Positions 39,991-48,129 of a DNA stretch of 64,000 bases are shown piece after piece. The stretch spans positions 3,533,001-3,597,000 of the forward strand of contig NC_020291.1 in the NCBI RefSeq assembly GCF_000340885.1, given 5' to 3'. A model generated the notes under the pieces. The model did no database searches. It was not told where the DNA came from and was given only the letters and a program-made list of their open reading frames with translations. The position numbers and the translations under genes were made by a program. The DNA comes from Clostridium saccharoperbutylacetonicum N1-4(HMT). GTDB taxonomy: Bacteria; Bacillota; Clostridia; Clostridiales; Clostridiaceae. Position 1 is the first letter of the stretch. Each line of letters begins with the position of its first letter.

Positions 39991-40158
39991 TTAACACCAT
40001 CTACTATTAGATTCTTTATCTTTTTCTATCTTTCCTTCAAAGCCTTTGACCGTATAGTGTTCTGTCAAAACATTTGGTTCATATGAAATATAACCACCTT
40101 GATAAGGGATATAATTATCATTCATGTTTTTTTCTTCATCATTATATTGTTTACTCAT
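39991..40158 (-). CDS. 55-residue peptide ending in Trp-Cys, unknown
   Basis: The gene starts at 40158 with GGAG ten bases upstream. The product is acidic and hydrophilic, with YIPYQGGYISYEPN in the middle, and its last residues are SNSRWC. There is no membrane helix or signal peptide. Together with the next gene, which also has an NxxWC near its C-terminus, it looks like a modified-peptide precursor or a cell-surface signalling peptide. No modifying enzyme or transporter is adjacent. Coding status is supported by the ribosome binding site and the clean frame. Confidence 0.55.
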   Translation of the reverse strand: MSKQYNDEEKNMNDNYIPYQGGYISYEPNVLTEHYTVKGFEGKIEKDKESNSRWC

Positions 40159-40207
40159 AATATACCAACTCCTTCATCAATAAAAGTAGCGTGTATTACA
40201 ATTATAA

Positions 40208-40438
40208 TTATTTTGATGTTGAACACCATTGATTATTAGTAGCAGTCTTTTCTTTTTTTTGAGTAGAATCCTCTTTGTCATAAGTTAACGGAACCGAAGA
40301 CCACTCATTATTACCAGCATCTTTTTTATCAGAACTTGTACGACCACCTTTTACATTTGATTGTAGATCAGTTGCATTGGGACTTACACTTGTGAAACTT
40401 GCAAAATTATTTGATTGATTTTTAATTTCATTTTTCAT
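40208..40438 (-). CDS. 76-residue peptide with repeated NNxW motif, unknown
   Basis: The start is at ATG 40438 (AAGGAAG at suitable distance; a GTG at 40447 is too close to that site). The sequence is Ser/Asn/Lys-rich. It contains NVKGGRTSSD, then DAGNNEWSSVP and TATNNQWCSTSK, so NN[EQ]W[SC]S occurs twice, 26 residues apart. The Gly-Gly before the first repeat could be a leader border. It is 49 bases upstream of the WC-ending peptide gene and probably co-transcribed. Confidence 0.55.
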   Translation of the reverse strand: MKNEIKNQSNNFASFTSVSPNATDLQSNVKGGRTSSDKKDAGNNEWSSVPLTYDKEDSTQKKEKTATNNQWCSTSK

Positions 40439-40508
40439 AATAACCACTTCCTTTCTACGAAAATATATTGTGTAGTTTAGCTTGTTTCTATCCGTATTTT
40501 ATTTATCC

Positions 40509-41033
40509 TCAATTATCATTTTTATCATAATCTATATGTTCCAATACTTCTAAAAACATATTATACATTTCAACCTTCTTATCTTCACTAGAAAGGCATT
40601 TAGTACCAAAACTTAAAATTGTAATAAAGTATAAAGGAAATAATAAAGGACTAATTTCATTTATAAAATGATCCATGTAATAAATAATTCCGCTAGACGC
40701 TAATCCTGCTAAAAATGATGCAGTAATTCCACATCCACCACAATTATAAGAACCTAGTTTACTTTTTACAAAAATTTTTTCCATCGTAATATTAATATTT
40801 TTTTCATTTTTATACCACTTTATAATTTTGTTATATATAATAAATTTAGTTTTAGTTTTATCATTGGTTAACTTTAATATTCGTTTATAACTATCTTTGT
40901 ATTTAAGGATGATTTCTTCAGTATAAATCTTATATACGTTTGTATTTTGGGTTTCTTTATTAAATTTTCTTCTAGCAAAACCTTCGCTTATTTTACAAAC
41001 ACTATTATTTAACACAAAAAGCTTTCCTTCCAA
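40509..41033 (-). CDS. Small membrane protein with CGGCG motif, unknown
   Basis: The 174-residue protein is basic and hydrophilic for ~90 residues. It then has GSYNCGGCGITASFLAGLAS leading into one membrane helix (~100-120), a second helix (ISPLLFPLYFITILSFG) and an acidic tail. No family was recognised. It precedes the two WC peptides on the same strand and could be an immunity or export helper, but that is inference. Confidence 0.6.
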   Translation of the reverse strand: MEGKLFVLNNSVCKISEGFARRKFNKETQNTNVYKIYTEEIILKYKDSYKRILKLTNDKTKTKFIIYNKIIKWYKNEKNINITMEKIFVKSKLGSYNCGGCGITASFLAGLASSGIIYYMDHFINEISPLLFPLYFITILSFGTKCLSSEDKKVEMYNMFLEVLEHIDYDKNDN

Positions 41034-41134
41034 AATTAATATTCCTATGAATTATATATATGTTTCAATTATCAAAGTTCGATTATCAATTATCAGCTAA
41101 TTGCCAAATTATTTCTGAATTTCTTTAAAAAATC

Positions 41135-41166
41135 AAAAACAGGAGGTTTTAATAAAAACACTCCTG
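41135..41166 (-). terminator. Intrinsic terminator after 45-residue peptide gene
   Basis: On the minus strand CAGGAG-t-GTTTT pairs with AAAAC-CTCCTG and is followed by TTTTTGATTTTTT. It separates the pentapeptide-repeat unit from the membrane-protein/peptide unit. Confidence 0.8.
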
Positions 41167-41187
41167 AACTCGTATTATGTATTTATT

Positions 41188-41325
41188 TTATTTTTTCTTT
41201 GTAGAGTCTTTATTGGTCGAAACAGTTTCATCTGATCTTAGCCATGAATTTAATATAGCCTCAGCAGCTCTAGAAGCTTGTTCCTCAGTAATTGTAATTT
41301 TTTTATTACCATTTTCCTTACTCAT
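41188..41325 (-). CDS. 45-residue peptide, unknown
   Basis: A strong AAGGAGGG precedes the ATG at 41325. The product MSKENGNKKITITEEQASRA continues AEAILNSWLRSDE and ends in a Lys-rich tail. It is predicted helical and contains one Trp in LNSWLRS. It lies 18 bases after the pentapeptide-repeat gene and is surely co-transcribed with it. Confidence 0.6.
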   Translation of the reverse strand: MSKENGNKKITITEEQASRAAEAILNSWLRSDETVSTNKDSTKKK

Positions 41326-41343
41326 AAAAACCCTCCTTAATGT

Positions 41344-41988
41344 TTAATTGTGCATATTTTCTATCAATCTAATAACATAGCTTAAAGTATAAAAATCTCT
41401 ATCAATTTCATATTTTATATAATGAAATCCTTCAATTAAGGTTTTTTCATCAAATATTTCACTTAATCTAAGCAAAGTTAATTTATTAATATTTCCATCC
41501 TTTGTATCAAATACCCTAGATTTTTTAATATATTGATTATCCATTAAGCCAGTTACTATATTCTCTAAATCCTCACTTATTTCTAATTCAGGAACTTCAT
41601 CAAATATTCTTATACCTTTAGTGTTCTCATTTAAATTTTTTGCTTTTGTTGTGTCACAACCTAAAAATATAGTATTTTTAAATTTTGCATCACTAAAATC
41701 AACACCATCTAAGTTAACTTCTTCAAATATTGTATCTTCAAATTTAGCTTCTTTAAACTTACAACCTTTTAAATTTGATCCGACAAATTCAGCTCCTTTA
41801 AAACTACATCTAAAAAAATTACATTTTTTAAAGTGAGCCCCTCTTAAATTTGCATAATCAAAATTTGAACATGAAAAATTACAATTATAACACTTACTTC
41901 TTCTAAGGTTTTTATAAATAAAATTTTTATTAGTCTTTTCTGCATTATCATAATAAAAATTTTCTGGTGCACTTCTGTTTATAGACAT
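41344..41988 (-). CDS. Pentapeptide-repeat protein
   Basis: The start at 41988 is chosen because AAAGGA lies upstream; an ATG at 42036 is less likely. The product has 214 residues. From ~15 to 115 it shows A(D/N)LXX-type repeats: CNFSCSNFDYANLRGAHFKK, CSFKGAEFVGSNLKGCKFKE and VNLDGVDFSDAKF, a right-handed quadrilateral beta-helix. Unusually rich in Cys and Phe. The last ~90 residues are helical (ENIVTGLMDNQYIKKSRVFD..). Some pentapeptide proteins protect gyrase from toxins; whether this one does is unknown. Confidence 0.88.
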   Translation of the reverse strand: MSINRSAPENFYYDNAEKTNKNFIYKNLRRSKCYNCNFSCSNFDYANLRGAHFKKCNFFRCSFKGAEFVGSNLKGCKFKEAKFEDTIFEEVNLDGVDFSDAKFKNTIFLGCDTTKAKNLNENTKGIRIFDEVPELEISEDLENIVTGLMDNQYIKKSRVFDTKDGNINKLTLLRLSEIFDEKTLIEGFHYIKYEIDRDFYTLSYVIRLIENMHN

Positions 41989-42169
41989 TATTAATATCCT
42001 TTCCTTATTGTCATAACAATTATCGTTATAAATCAATTTATTTTATATTTGTCTTTATATTCTATCACAATTTAAAGAAATTATATACACTATAGGCTTA
42101 TTATATCTGGATATGAAGAAAAATATTTATAAGATTAGTTACTCAAAAAATATTAATGAGTTATTTAAC

Positions 42170-42215
42170 AATAAGTGGATTCAAGATGTATTTACACATT
42201 TTGAATCCACTTATT
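42170..42215 (-). terminator. Terminator after the lipoprotein gene
   Basis: AATAAGTGGATTCAA and its complement (one bulged base) form a long stem starting 17 bases after the stop, with T-rich flanks. Confidence 0.7.
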
Positions 42216-42231
42216 ATTTGCAAACTAAATT

Positions 42232-44073
42232 TTATTGAAGTGGCTTTAATTCTCCGCCACCGCTTAATGTTATAGTCTTTCCACCTAACCAGCTGTTTGT
42301 ACTGTTAGATGCATCATAATAAATTATATTTCCATTGTCTTTAATATTTGATAAATCTGTATCCTCATCAGACAAAACAGCTATATATGAAGTTCCTGTT
42401 ACTGTCCAAGTTGATGTCTTATCTAATGCTACTGTAACAGATTTTGCTGTCTTATCAGTATTTATTGTACTTATTAATGTTGAGTTATTTTTTAAATTTA
42501 AAATAACAGTACTGATATTATCACAAGTTATTGCACCTTCAAGTGTTTGACTGTCAGCATTTAATGTAACATTTCCACCATTAGATCCTTGATTCCCCCA
42601 TCTTGAGGTAGCTGCTGCATTTAATAATACTCCTGAACTATTCTTTAAGGTAGCTCCTTTTAAATTAATTTCAGAATCAGTATTTGTGATAAAGAATAAT
42701 GCACCTTCTACTGATGTAAGAGTTCCACCTGTCATGTTAAAATAACTGGTTCCTACACCTGAATCACCTGACATACTTTGATAAAGCATAACTCCATTTT
42801 TCTTCTCACCAGAAATTGTACAATTATTTAATGTAATTGAGTTCTTTCCTTCAACTACTGCTGCTTCTGATCCTGTAGCAGTAAGATTAGAATCCTTTGC
42901 TGTAATGTTTCCAGTTGAATATATTGCTGGCGAATCAGTTCCAGTTGTTTTAACTGTTCCATCTGTTAAATGAACTGTACCTTCACCTCTGTCTGTAGCA
43001 AGTCCAGCACAATGTGTTCCTTGAGTGTTTACTTTTGTATTTTTAGCAATTATAGTTCCATTATAAGTTGCATCTAAACCTCTTGAAGAATTTTTAGTTG
43101 TATTAATAGTTACATTTGAAACATTTATTATAGATGCATCACCTGTTGCAAAAATTCCATTCGAACCTTCAGAATCTGTGTTTATTGTACTGTCGCTAAT
43201 TGTTATATTACTAGCCCCTGCTGCAACTACTCCACTATTTACTCCATAAAAATTACATTCATCTTCAGAAGTTGTATCTCCTGATTTATTAATAGAAGCT
43301 CCTGAAATATTTATATTTCCTCCATTGGCAGCTAATACCCCATTTTGGTCTGCCGTAGTAGCAGTGATTTTTTCATTTGCAGAAGTTTTTGTTTCCCCAT
43401 TTGCTGAATATGTTGCTGTTAATGTAAGCTTACCAGTTTGAGCTCCTCCAGTATAAGTAGCATTATTAGATTTTACAGTAACGCCTGATACATTTCCTGT
43501 ACTATCATAATCTATACTTAATATTTCACCTATAGTTATATCTGCTAAAGTACCTGCTATAGCTTTACTACCTTTTGCTACCGAGATAATTCCTTCATTT
43601 TTAATTTCAATAGTCTTTTCTTCTCCATTTGTTTTAAATGTAGTTGTACTTGAATTCCCAATTCCTGGTGCTCCATCACCTTGTGGCATTTCTGGAGGCG
43701 TTCCACTATTATCTCCAGTCCCTTGACCATCTACTGATTGATCTCCAGCTGTTTTATCAAGTGGTGCTGAATTGTTGTTTTGAGTATTTGTTTCGCCTAC
43801 TGGCTTATCTGGGGGGGCAGAATTTTGTCCTTGTCCATTGGCTGTATTTGAATTTGTTGTAGTAATTTCTTCTCCTAAAGAGATAGTAATTTTACTTCCA
43901 TCAATTCCTTTAACTTTTCCAAGTAATGTAGTATTTTTACTTTGTTCTGCTGTTACAGTTGTTGAAGTCACCTCAGCACTAGCTGTTTTATTTGCACATC
44001 CAACAAAAGTACTTCCTATTATAAAACTTGCAACTAAAACTGCTATAATCTTGTTATATTTTTTTCTTATCAT
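42232..44073 (-). CDS. Secreted beta-helix-like lipoprotein
   Basis: The start is at 44073 (AAGGAA upstream), giving 613 residues. The signal peptide with lipobox ASFIIGSTFVGC predicts lipid attachment at Cys ~26. Next comes a small domain (LLGKVKGIDGSKITISLGEE), a Pro/Asn/Gln-rich linker (~70-140), then ~400 residues of parallel-beta repeats (GVVAAGASNITISDSTINTD, GIFATGDASIINVSNVTINT, GLDATYNGTIIAKNTKVNTQ) like pectate-lyase or autotransporter-type helices. No catalytic residues were recognised; an adhesin or polysaccharide-binding role is possible. It is divergent from a two-component pair. Confidence 0.8.
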   Translation of the reverse strand: MIRKKYNKIIAVLVASFIIGSTFVGCANKTASAEVTSTTVTAEQSKNTTLLGKVKGIDGSKITISLGEEITTTNSNTANGQGQNSAPPDKPVGETNTQNNNSAPLDKTAGDQSVDGQGTGDNSGTPPEMPQGDGAPGIGNSSTTTFKTNGEEKTIEIKNEGIISVAKGSKAIAGTLADITIGEILSIDYDSTGNVSGVTVKSNNATYTGGAQTGKLTLTATYSANGETKTSANEKITATTADQNGVLAANGGNINISGASINKSGDTTSEDECNFYGVNSGVVAAGASNITISDSTINTDSEGSNGIFATGDASIINVSNVTINTTKNSSRGLDATYNGTIIAKNTKVNTQGTHCAGLATDRGEGTVHLTDGTVKTTGTDSPAIYSTGNITAKDSNLTATGSEAAVVEGKNSITLNNCTISGEKKNGVMLYQSMSGDSGVGTSYFNMTGGTLTSVEGALFFITNTDSEINLKGATLKNSSGVLLNAAATSRWGNQGSNGGNVTLNADSQTLEGAITCDNISTVILNLKNNSTLISTINTDKTAKSVTVALDKTSTWTVTGTSYIAVLSDEDTDLSNIKDNGNIIYYDASNSTNSWLGGKTITLSGGGELKPLQ

Positions 44074-44390
44074 ATTAATTCCTTCTTTCAAAAATAGTTT
44101 TATTATCATTGATAACTTTTAATATCAATGCTTTTATTTCTAATTATTTATTGTTTTGTTCTTGTTTATGTCTGTATTGTAAAACATTAACCTTAAATTA
44201 GTCTTAAAGAATTATTTCAGGTTAATTTAAGGAAACTATGCTAAAATTAAATTGCATATATAAGGAACGATAATTTGACTTACAGATATTTATCCTTTGT
44301 GTGATTTAAGATTTTATTTTTTTACATTAACATTAAAACTAATTATAAAATCTCAAATGCATATTTATTTAAGAAATGAGGTAAAACCAT
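44074..44390. promoter_or_regulatory. Divergent control region with inverted repeat
   Basis: CCTTAAATTA (44191-44200) and TAATTTAAGG (44223-44232) form a 10-bp inverted repeat. CTTAAA at 44202 gives a near-direct repeat with the first arm. The position between the lipoprotein and the response regulator suits an OmpR-type operator. The rest is featureless AT-rich sequence. Confidence 0.4.
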
Positions 44391-45068
44391 ATGAGAATAC
44401 TTATAGTTGATGATGAAATCAGATTAGCTGAAGCCTTAGGCCAAATAATGATTCAAAATAAATATATTGCTGATATAGTTAATGATGGTGAATCTGGATA
44501 TGATTATGCAATGAGTGGTATATATGATGTTATTATATTAGATGTAATGTTGCCTAAAATGAATGGCTTTGAAATAGTTCGTAAAATGCGAGAAAATAAT
44601 GAAAAGACACCTGTAATATTATTAACTGCAAAAGATGAAATTGCAGATAAGGTAACCGGCCTCGATTGTGGAGCTGATGATTATTTGACAAAACCTTTTT
44701 CGCCCGAAGAATTACTTGCAAGAGTTAGAGCATTATCAAGAAGGCAAGGCGAAATAGTTTCTAATGAACTTAAATTTGGAGATTTAGTTTTAAATCAATC
44801 TACAAATACACTTTTATGTAATAGTAAATCAATACGCTTAGGTTTAAAGGAATTTGAAATCTTAAGATTATTAATGTCTAATCCAACCAGTATTATTACA
44901 AAAGAAGATTTGATATTAAAGGTTTGGGGTTCTGATTCTAATGCTGAAGATAATAATGTTGAAGTATATATTTCATTTTTAAGGAAGAAGTTTTTCTTTT
45001 TAGGTTCAACTGTAACAATAGAAACAGTTAGAAAAATAGGATATCATTTAGGAGAAAATAAAAAATGA
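44391..45068 (+). CDS. OmpR-family response regulator
   Basis: The 225-residue protein has a receiver domain with ILIVDDE, phospho-Asp51 in IILDVMLP, LLTAKD and the DYLTKPF Lys. A winged helix follows (~130-222: LGLKEFEILRLLMSNPTSII, VEVYISFLRKK, ETVRKIGYHL). It overlaps the histidine kinase gene by four bases (ATGA), so the two are translated together. The lipoprotein divergent from it is the likely target. Confidence 0.93.
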   Translation: MRILIVDDEIRLAEALGQIMIQNKYIADIVNDGESGYDYAMSGIYDVIILDVMLPKMNGFEIVRKMRENNEKTPVILLTAKDEIADKVTGLDCGADDYLTKPFSPEELLARVRALSRRQGEIVSNELKFGDLVLNQSTNTLLCNSKSIRLGLKEFEILRLLMSNPTSIITKEDLILKVWGSDSNAEDNNVEVYISFLRKKFFFLGSTVTIETVRKIGYHLGENKK

Positions 45069-46315
45069 TTAATAAATTAAAAAAGAAGTTTGTCCTTATT
45101 AACATGATTTTGATAAGTATTATTCTTATTTTTACTTTTGGAGCTGTGTACATTTCTACCAGTAATAGACTTGTACGAGAAAGTAATGATACTCTTCAAA
45201 AAACCATTGAACAGGAAAATGAAATATTAAAAAAACAAATTAACATCGGAGAACAAAATGTTGATTCTCTTCCACCACAACCACAAATTATTTCTTTTGC
45301 AGTTCAATTAGATATCAACAACAATATAACTAATGTATATTACAATAATATAGATAAATCAGATATTGTCACCTTAAATACATTAGTAAATTCTGCTTTA
45401 GCAAATGCAAATTTAAAAGGAATAATTCAAAATGAAAACTTCCGATTTCTAAAATATCCAAATGAAAAAGGAGTGAAAATTGCCTTTACTGATAGAAATT
45501 TAGAAATAAACACCCTAAACTCTTTATTAAAAACATTTATTTTAGTTGGAATTGGAAGTTTAATTGCTTTTTTTATTGTTAGTTTATACTTAGCTAATTG
45601 GGCAGTTAAGCCAATAAAGAAATCTTGGGAACAACAAAGGCAATTTGTTGCAGATGCTTCTCATGAATTAAAGACTCCACTTACAGTTATATTAGCAAAT
45701 GCTGATATTGTTTTATCACATAAAGAGGACACTATATATAATCAAGTTAAATGGATTAATTATATTAAAGCTGAAGGAGAAAGAATGACAACTTTGGTTA
45801 ATGATCTTTTATTTTTAGCAAAATCTGATGCTAATAAAAATGATATTGTTCTGTCTAAAGTAAATTTTAGTGATATCATATGGAACTGTGTTCTTCCCTT
45901 TGAATCAGTTGCTTTTGAAGAGGAAAAATTAATTGATAGCGAAATAACTTCAGACCTTTATATAAATGGAGACAATAATAGATTAAAACAATTAGTATGT
46001 ATTCTTATTGATAATGCAATAAAATATTCAAAGGAAAGAGGTACTATAAAAGTAACCTTAACTAAAGTTCAAGATAAAGCAGTACTATCGATTAATAATG
46101 AAGGTGAACCTATTTCAAAAGAAAAAATCCCCTATATATTTGAACGCTTTTATCGAATAGATGAATCAAGAGCCAGAAAAAAAGATGGTTATGGTTTAGG
46201 ACTGGCTATTGGAAAGACAATAGCGGATTCTCATAATGGTAAGATAGCTGTTAAAAGTTCTAAAGCTGAAGGTACTACTTTTAGTGTTGCTTTCACATTG
46301 GCAAAAAATACTTAG
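45065..46315 (+). CDS. Sensor histidine kinase
   Basis: The 416-residue kinase has two membrane helices (~10-32 and ~156-178) bounding a ~125-residue outside sensor without recognised family. The HisKA domain has ADASHELKTPLTVI (His200), and the HATPase has IDNAIKYS, the ERFYRIDESRARKKDG loop and GLGLAIGKTIADSHNG. It phosphorylates the response regulator encoded just upstream. Confidence 0.93.
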   Translation: MINKLKKKFVLINMILISIILIFTFGAVYISTSNRLVRESNDTLQKTIEQENEILKKQINIGEQNVDSLPPQPQIISFAVQLDINNNITNVYYNNIDKSDIVTLNTLVNSALANANLKGIIQNENFRFLKYPNEKGVKIAFTDRNLEINTLNSLLKTFILVGIGSLIAFFIVSLYLANWAVKPIKKSWEQQRQFVADASHELKTPLTVILANADIVLSHKEDTIYNQVKWINYIKAEGERMTTLVNDLLFLAKSDANKNDIVLSKVNFSDIIWNCVLPFESVAFEEEKLIDSEITSDLYINGDNNRLKQLVCILIDNAIKYSKERGTIKVTLTKVQDKAVLSINNEGEPISKEKIPYIFERFYRIDESRARKKDGYGLGLAIGKTIADSHNGKIAVKSSKAEGTTFSVAFTLAKNT

Positions 46316-46320
46316 AACTA

Positions 46321-46366
46321 AAAATATTCTGAAGAATATCTATGGTAATATTCTTCAGAATATTTT
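46321..46366. terminator. 19-bp perfect hairpin after the two-component genes
   Basis: AAAATATTCTGAAGAATAT and its exact complement flank the 8-nt loop CTATGGTA, five bases after the kinase stop. T-rich on both sides, it can serve both the kinase operon and the convergent small gene. Confidence 0.8.
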
Positions 46367-46392
46367 GCATTTTGTATAAGTATTAGTTCATT

Positions 46393-46542
46393 CTAATATT
46401 TATTATTTATTGTTATATCTTTACCTCTAGAAACTCTTTTTGTCCTTAATTCATCTCTTTCTTTTTCAACATAAGATTTAACTTTCGACTGTGACATACT
46501 ACCAGATTGTAAAATCAGTTTTTCTTTTTTATCTTTAGACAC
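46393..46542 (-). CDS. 49-residue basic protein, unknown
   Basis: GGGAGG lies eight bases before a GTG start at 46542. The product MSKDKKEKLILQSGSMSQSK continues VKSYVEKERDELRTKRVSRG to KDITINNKY. It is highly charged and probably helical, with no membrane segment. No family was recognised. It is convergent with the histidine kinase and ~70 bases upstream-to-downstream of the DUF815 gene's stop. Confidence 0.5.
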   Translation of the reverse strand: MSKDKKEKLILQSGSMSQSKVKSYVEKERDELRTKRVSRGKDITINNKY

Positions 46543-46610
46543 TCTAATCACCTCCCATCTAATTTATAGTATTAGTGTTATGGCGATAGTTATGTATACA
46601 AAGAAAATTA

Positions 46611-47930
46611 TTAATTCATTTCACCAATAAACCAATTAATAAATTGAACTGCAGTTCTTGGTGATCGAGCATTATACCATCTTACCCATTTTAATGCTTC
46701 TTTATGCAAATATTCTTTATCAACCTCTAACCCTCTAGCTTTAGCTATATTATCAACTATTGTTAAATATTCTTTTTGATCTGGAGAATAAAATGATACT
46801 GTCATACCAAATCTATCAGCTAAAGATAACTTCTCTTCTATTGCATCATTTGCATGAATCTCATCACCGGATCTTTCACTAAAAGTTTCTTTAACTAAAT
46901 GTTTTCTATTCGTTGTTGCATAGATCAATATGTTATTTGATCTATTTTCTACTCCACCTTCTAATATAGTTTTTAACGCTGAATAACTTGCTTCCCCTTC
47001 CTCAAAGACTAAATCATCAACAAAAATTATAAATTTTAGTTTTTTATCCTTAAGAATTCTTATTATCCTAGTAAAGTCTACTAGTTTACTTTTATCAACT
47101 TCAATAAGTCGTAACCCTTCATTATAAAATTCATTTATAATAGCCTTAACTGTCGATGATTTTCCTGTTCCTCTTGAACCATATAATAGAATATTGTTAG
47201 CTAGATAACCTTTCAAAAATTGCTTAGTATTGCTTATAATCGTTTCTTTTTGATCTTCATATCCAACCAAATCTTGTAATCTCACTGGATCTGGAGTTTT
47301 TATTCCCCTAAGATACTTTCTATCATTTTCATGTTCCCAAACAAAAGCCCTATATTCTCCAAATTCCCCTGTACCATATTGATTATAAAAACTTATAATC
47401 TCATCTAAATATTGTGCCCAATTATTATTAGAAACAATACGATTTTTTAACTTATTTATAGCTTTTTCTGATTCAGCTTCATCATCTTCAAGTTTTAAAT
47501 CAATCAGTGATTGAATTATATCTATTTGAAAAGTCTTAGCTTTGCTTTTCGATATAATTACTTCTTTAATATTAGAGGATTTGATATTAGCTATATATTC
47601 TAAAGCTTCAAGCTCATATTTCACTTGATTTAATATGCTGATGTTATTTAAATTATTATTATCAATAATCCTTGTAAAAGGATTACTGTCTAAAAACAAT
47701 ATATCTATTATAAATTTTTTAAAGCAAGTATTGCTTGTCACATCTAATAAAGAATAAATAAAATCATTATATAGATTTATAGCTTTCTCAGCAGATATTT
47801 TATCTTTTTCTATATACTTTAATAATGCTTTATATTTCCTTATCACATTATTTTCTTTAATGTTTGTAAATATACATAACGAATTTATCATTATCCTTGT
47901 TTTGCTTATTTGCTCAAATTCCAGATTCAT
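46611..47930 (-). CDS. DUF815 family AAA+ ATPase
   Basis: In 439 residues, the N-terminal ~215 are helical. The ATPase part has DLVGYEDQKETIISNT, Walker A LYGSRGTGKSS, Walker B KFIIFVDDLVFEEGE, sensor ILIYATTNRKHLV and a sensor-2-like ARSPRTAVQF. These are the landmarks of PF05673, predicted ATPases related to ClpX/RuvB-type AAA proteins with no established role. Stands alone. Confidence 0.88.
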   Translation of the reverse strand: MNLEFEQISKTRIMINSLCIFTNIKENNVIRKYKALLKYIEKDKISAEKAINLYNDFIYSLLDVTSNTCFKKFIIDILFLDSNPFTRIIDNNNLNNISILNQVKYELEALEYIANIKSSNIKEVIISKSKAKTFQIDIIQSLIDLKLEDDEAESEKAINKLKNRIVSNNNWAQYLDEIISFYNQYGTGEFGEYRAFVWEHENDRKYLRGIKTPDPVRLQDLVGYEDQKETIISNTKQFLKGYLANNILLYGSRGTGKSSTVKAIINEFYNEGLRLIEVDKSKLVDFTRIIRILKDKKLKFIIFVDDLVFEEGEASYSALKTILEGGVENRSNNILIYATTNRKHLVKETFSERSGDEIHANDAIEEKLSLADRFGMTVSFYSPDQKEYLTIVDNIAKARGLEVDKEYLHKEALKWVRWYNARSPRTAVQFINWFIGEMN

Positions 47931-48058
47931 ATAAACGCCCCCATTTATTAGTATTAAATAATATTTTACTACTATTTCTAAAACAATACCATTATTTTTA
48001 TATATAAATTCTTATTTAATACAATCTTTAAAGTTAATACCAAAATAGGAACTCAGAG

Positions 48059-48086
48059 TTGACATATATTTTATTAATGTTATAAT
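48059..48086 (+). promoter_or_regulatory. Sigma-70-type promoter for the purine permease
   Basis: TTGACA (48059-48064) and TATAAT (48081-48086) are both perfect, with a 16-bp spacer. The short leader contains GCAC-TTTTT-GTGC and a G-rich run GGGTGGGTGAGGGAG. No purine riboswitch fold was recognised in it. Confidence 0.75.
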
Positions 48087-48129
48087 AAACATGCACTTTT
48101 TGTGCGGGTGGGTGAGGGAGATTTGAAAG

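Noticed and set aside
42335..42550. Plus-strand frames opposite the lipoprotein gene
   Set aside because: They are mirror frames of a repetitive gene with a clear signal peptide and ribosome binding site on the other strand.
48087..48129. Riboswitch or G-quadruplex in the purine permease leader
   Set aside because: The leader is too short for a purine aptamer and has only three GGG tracts; the run may simply help ribosome binding.
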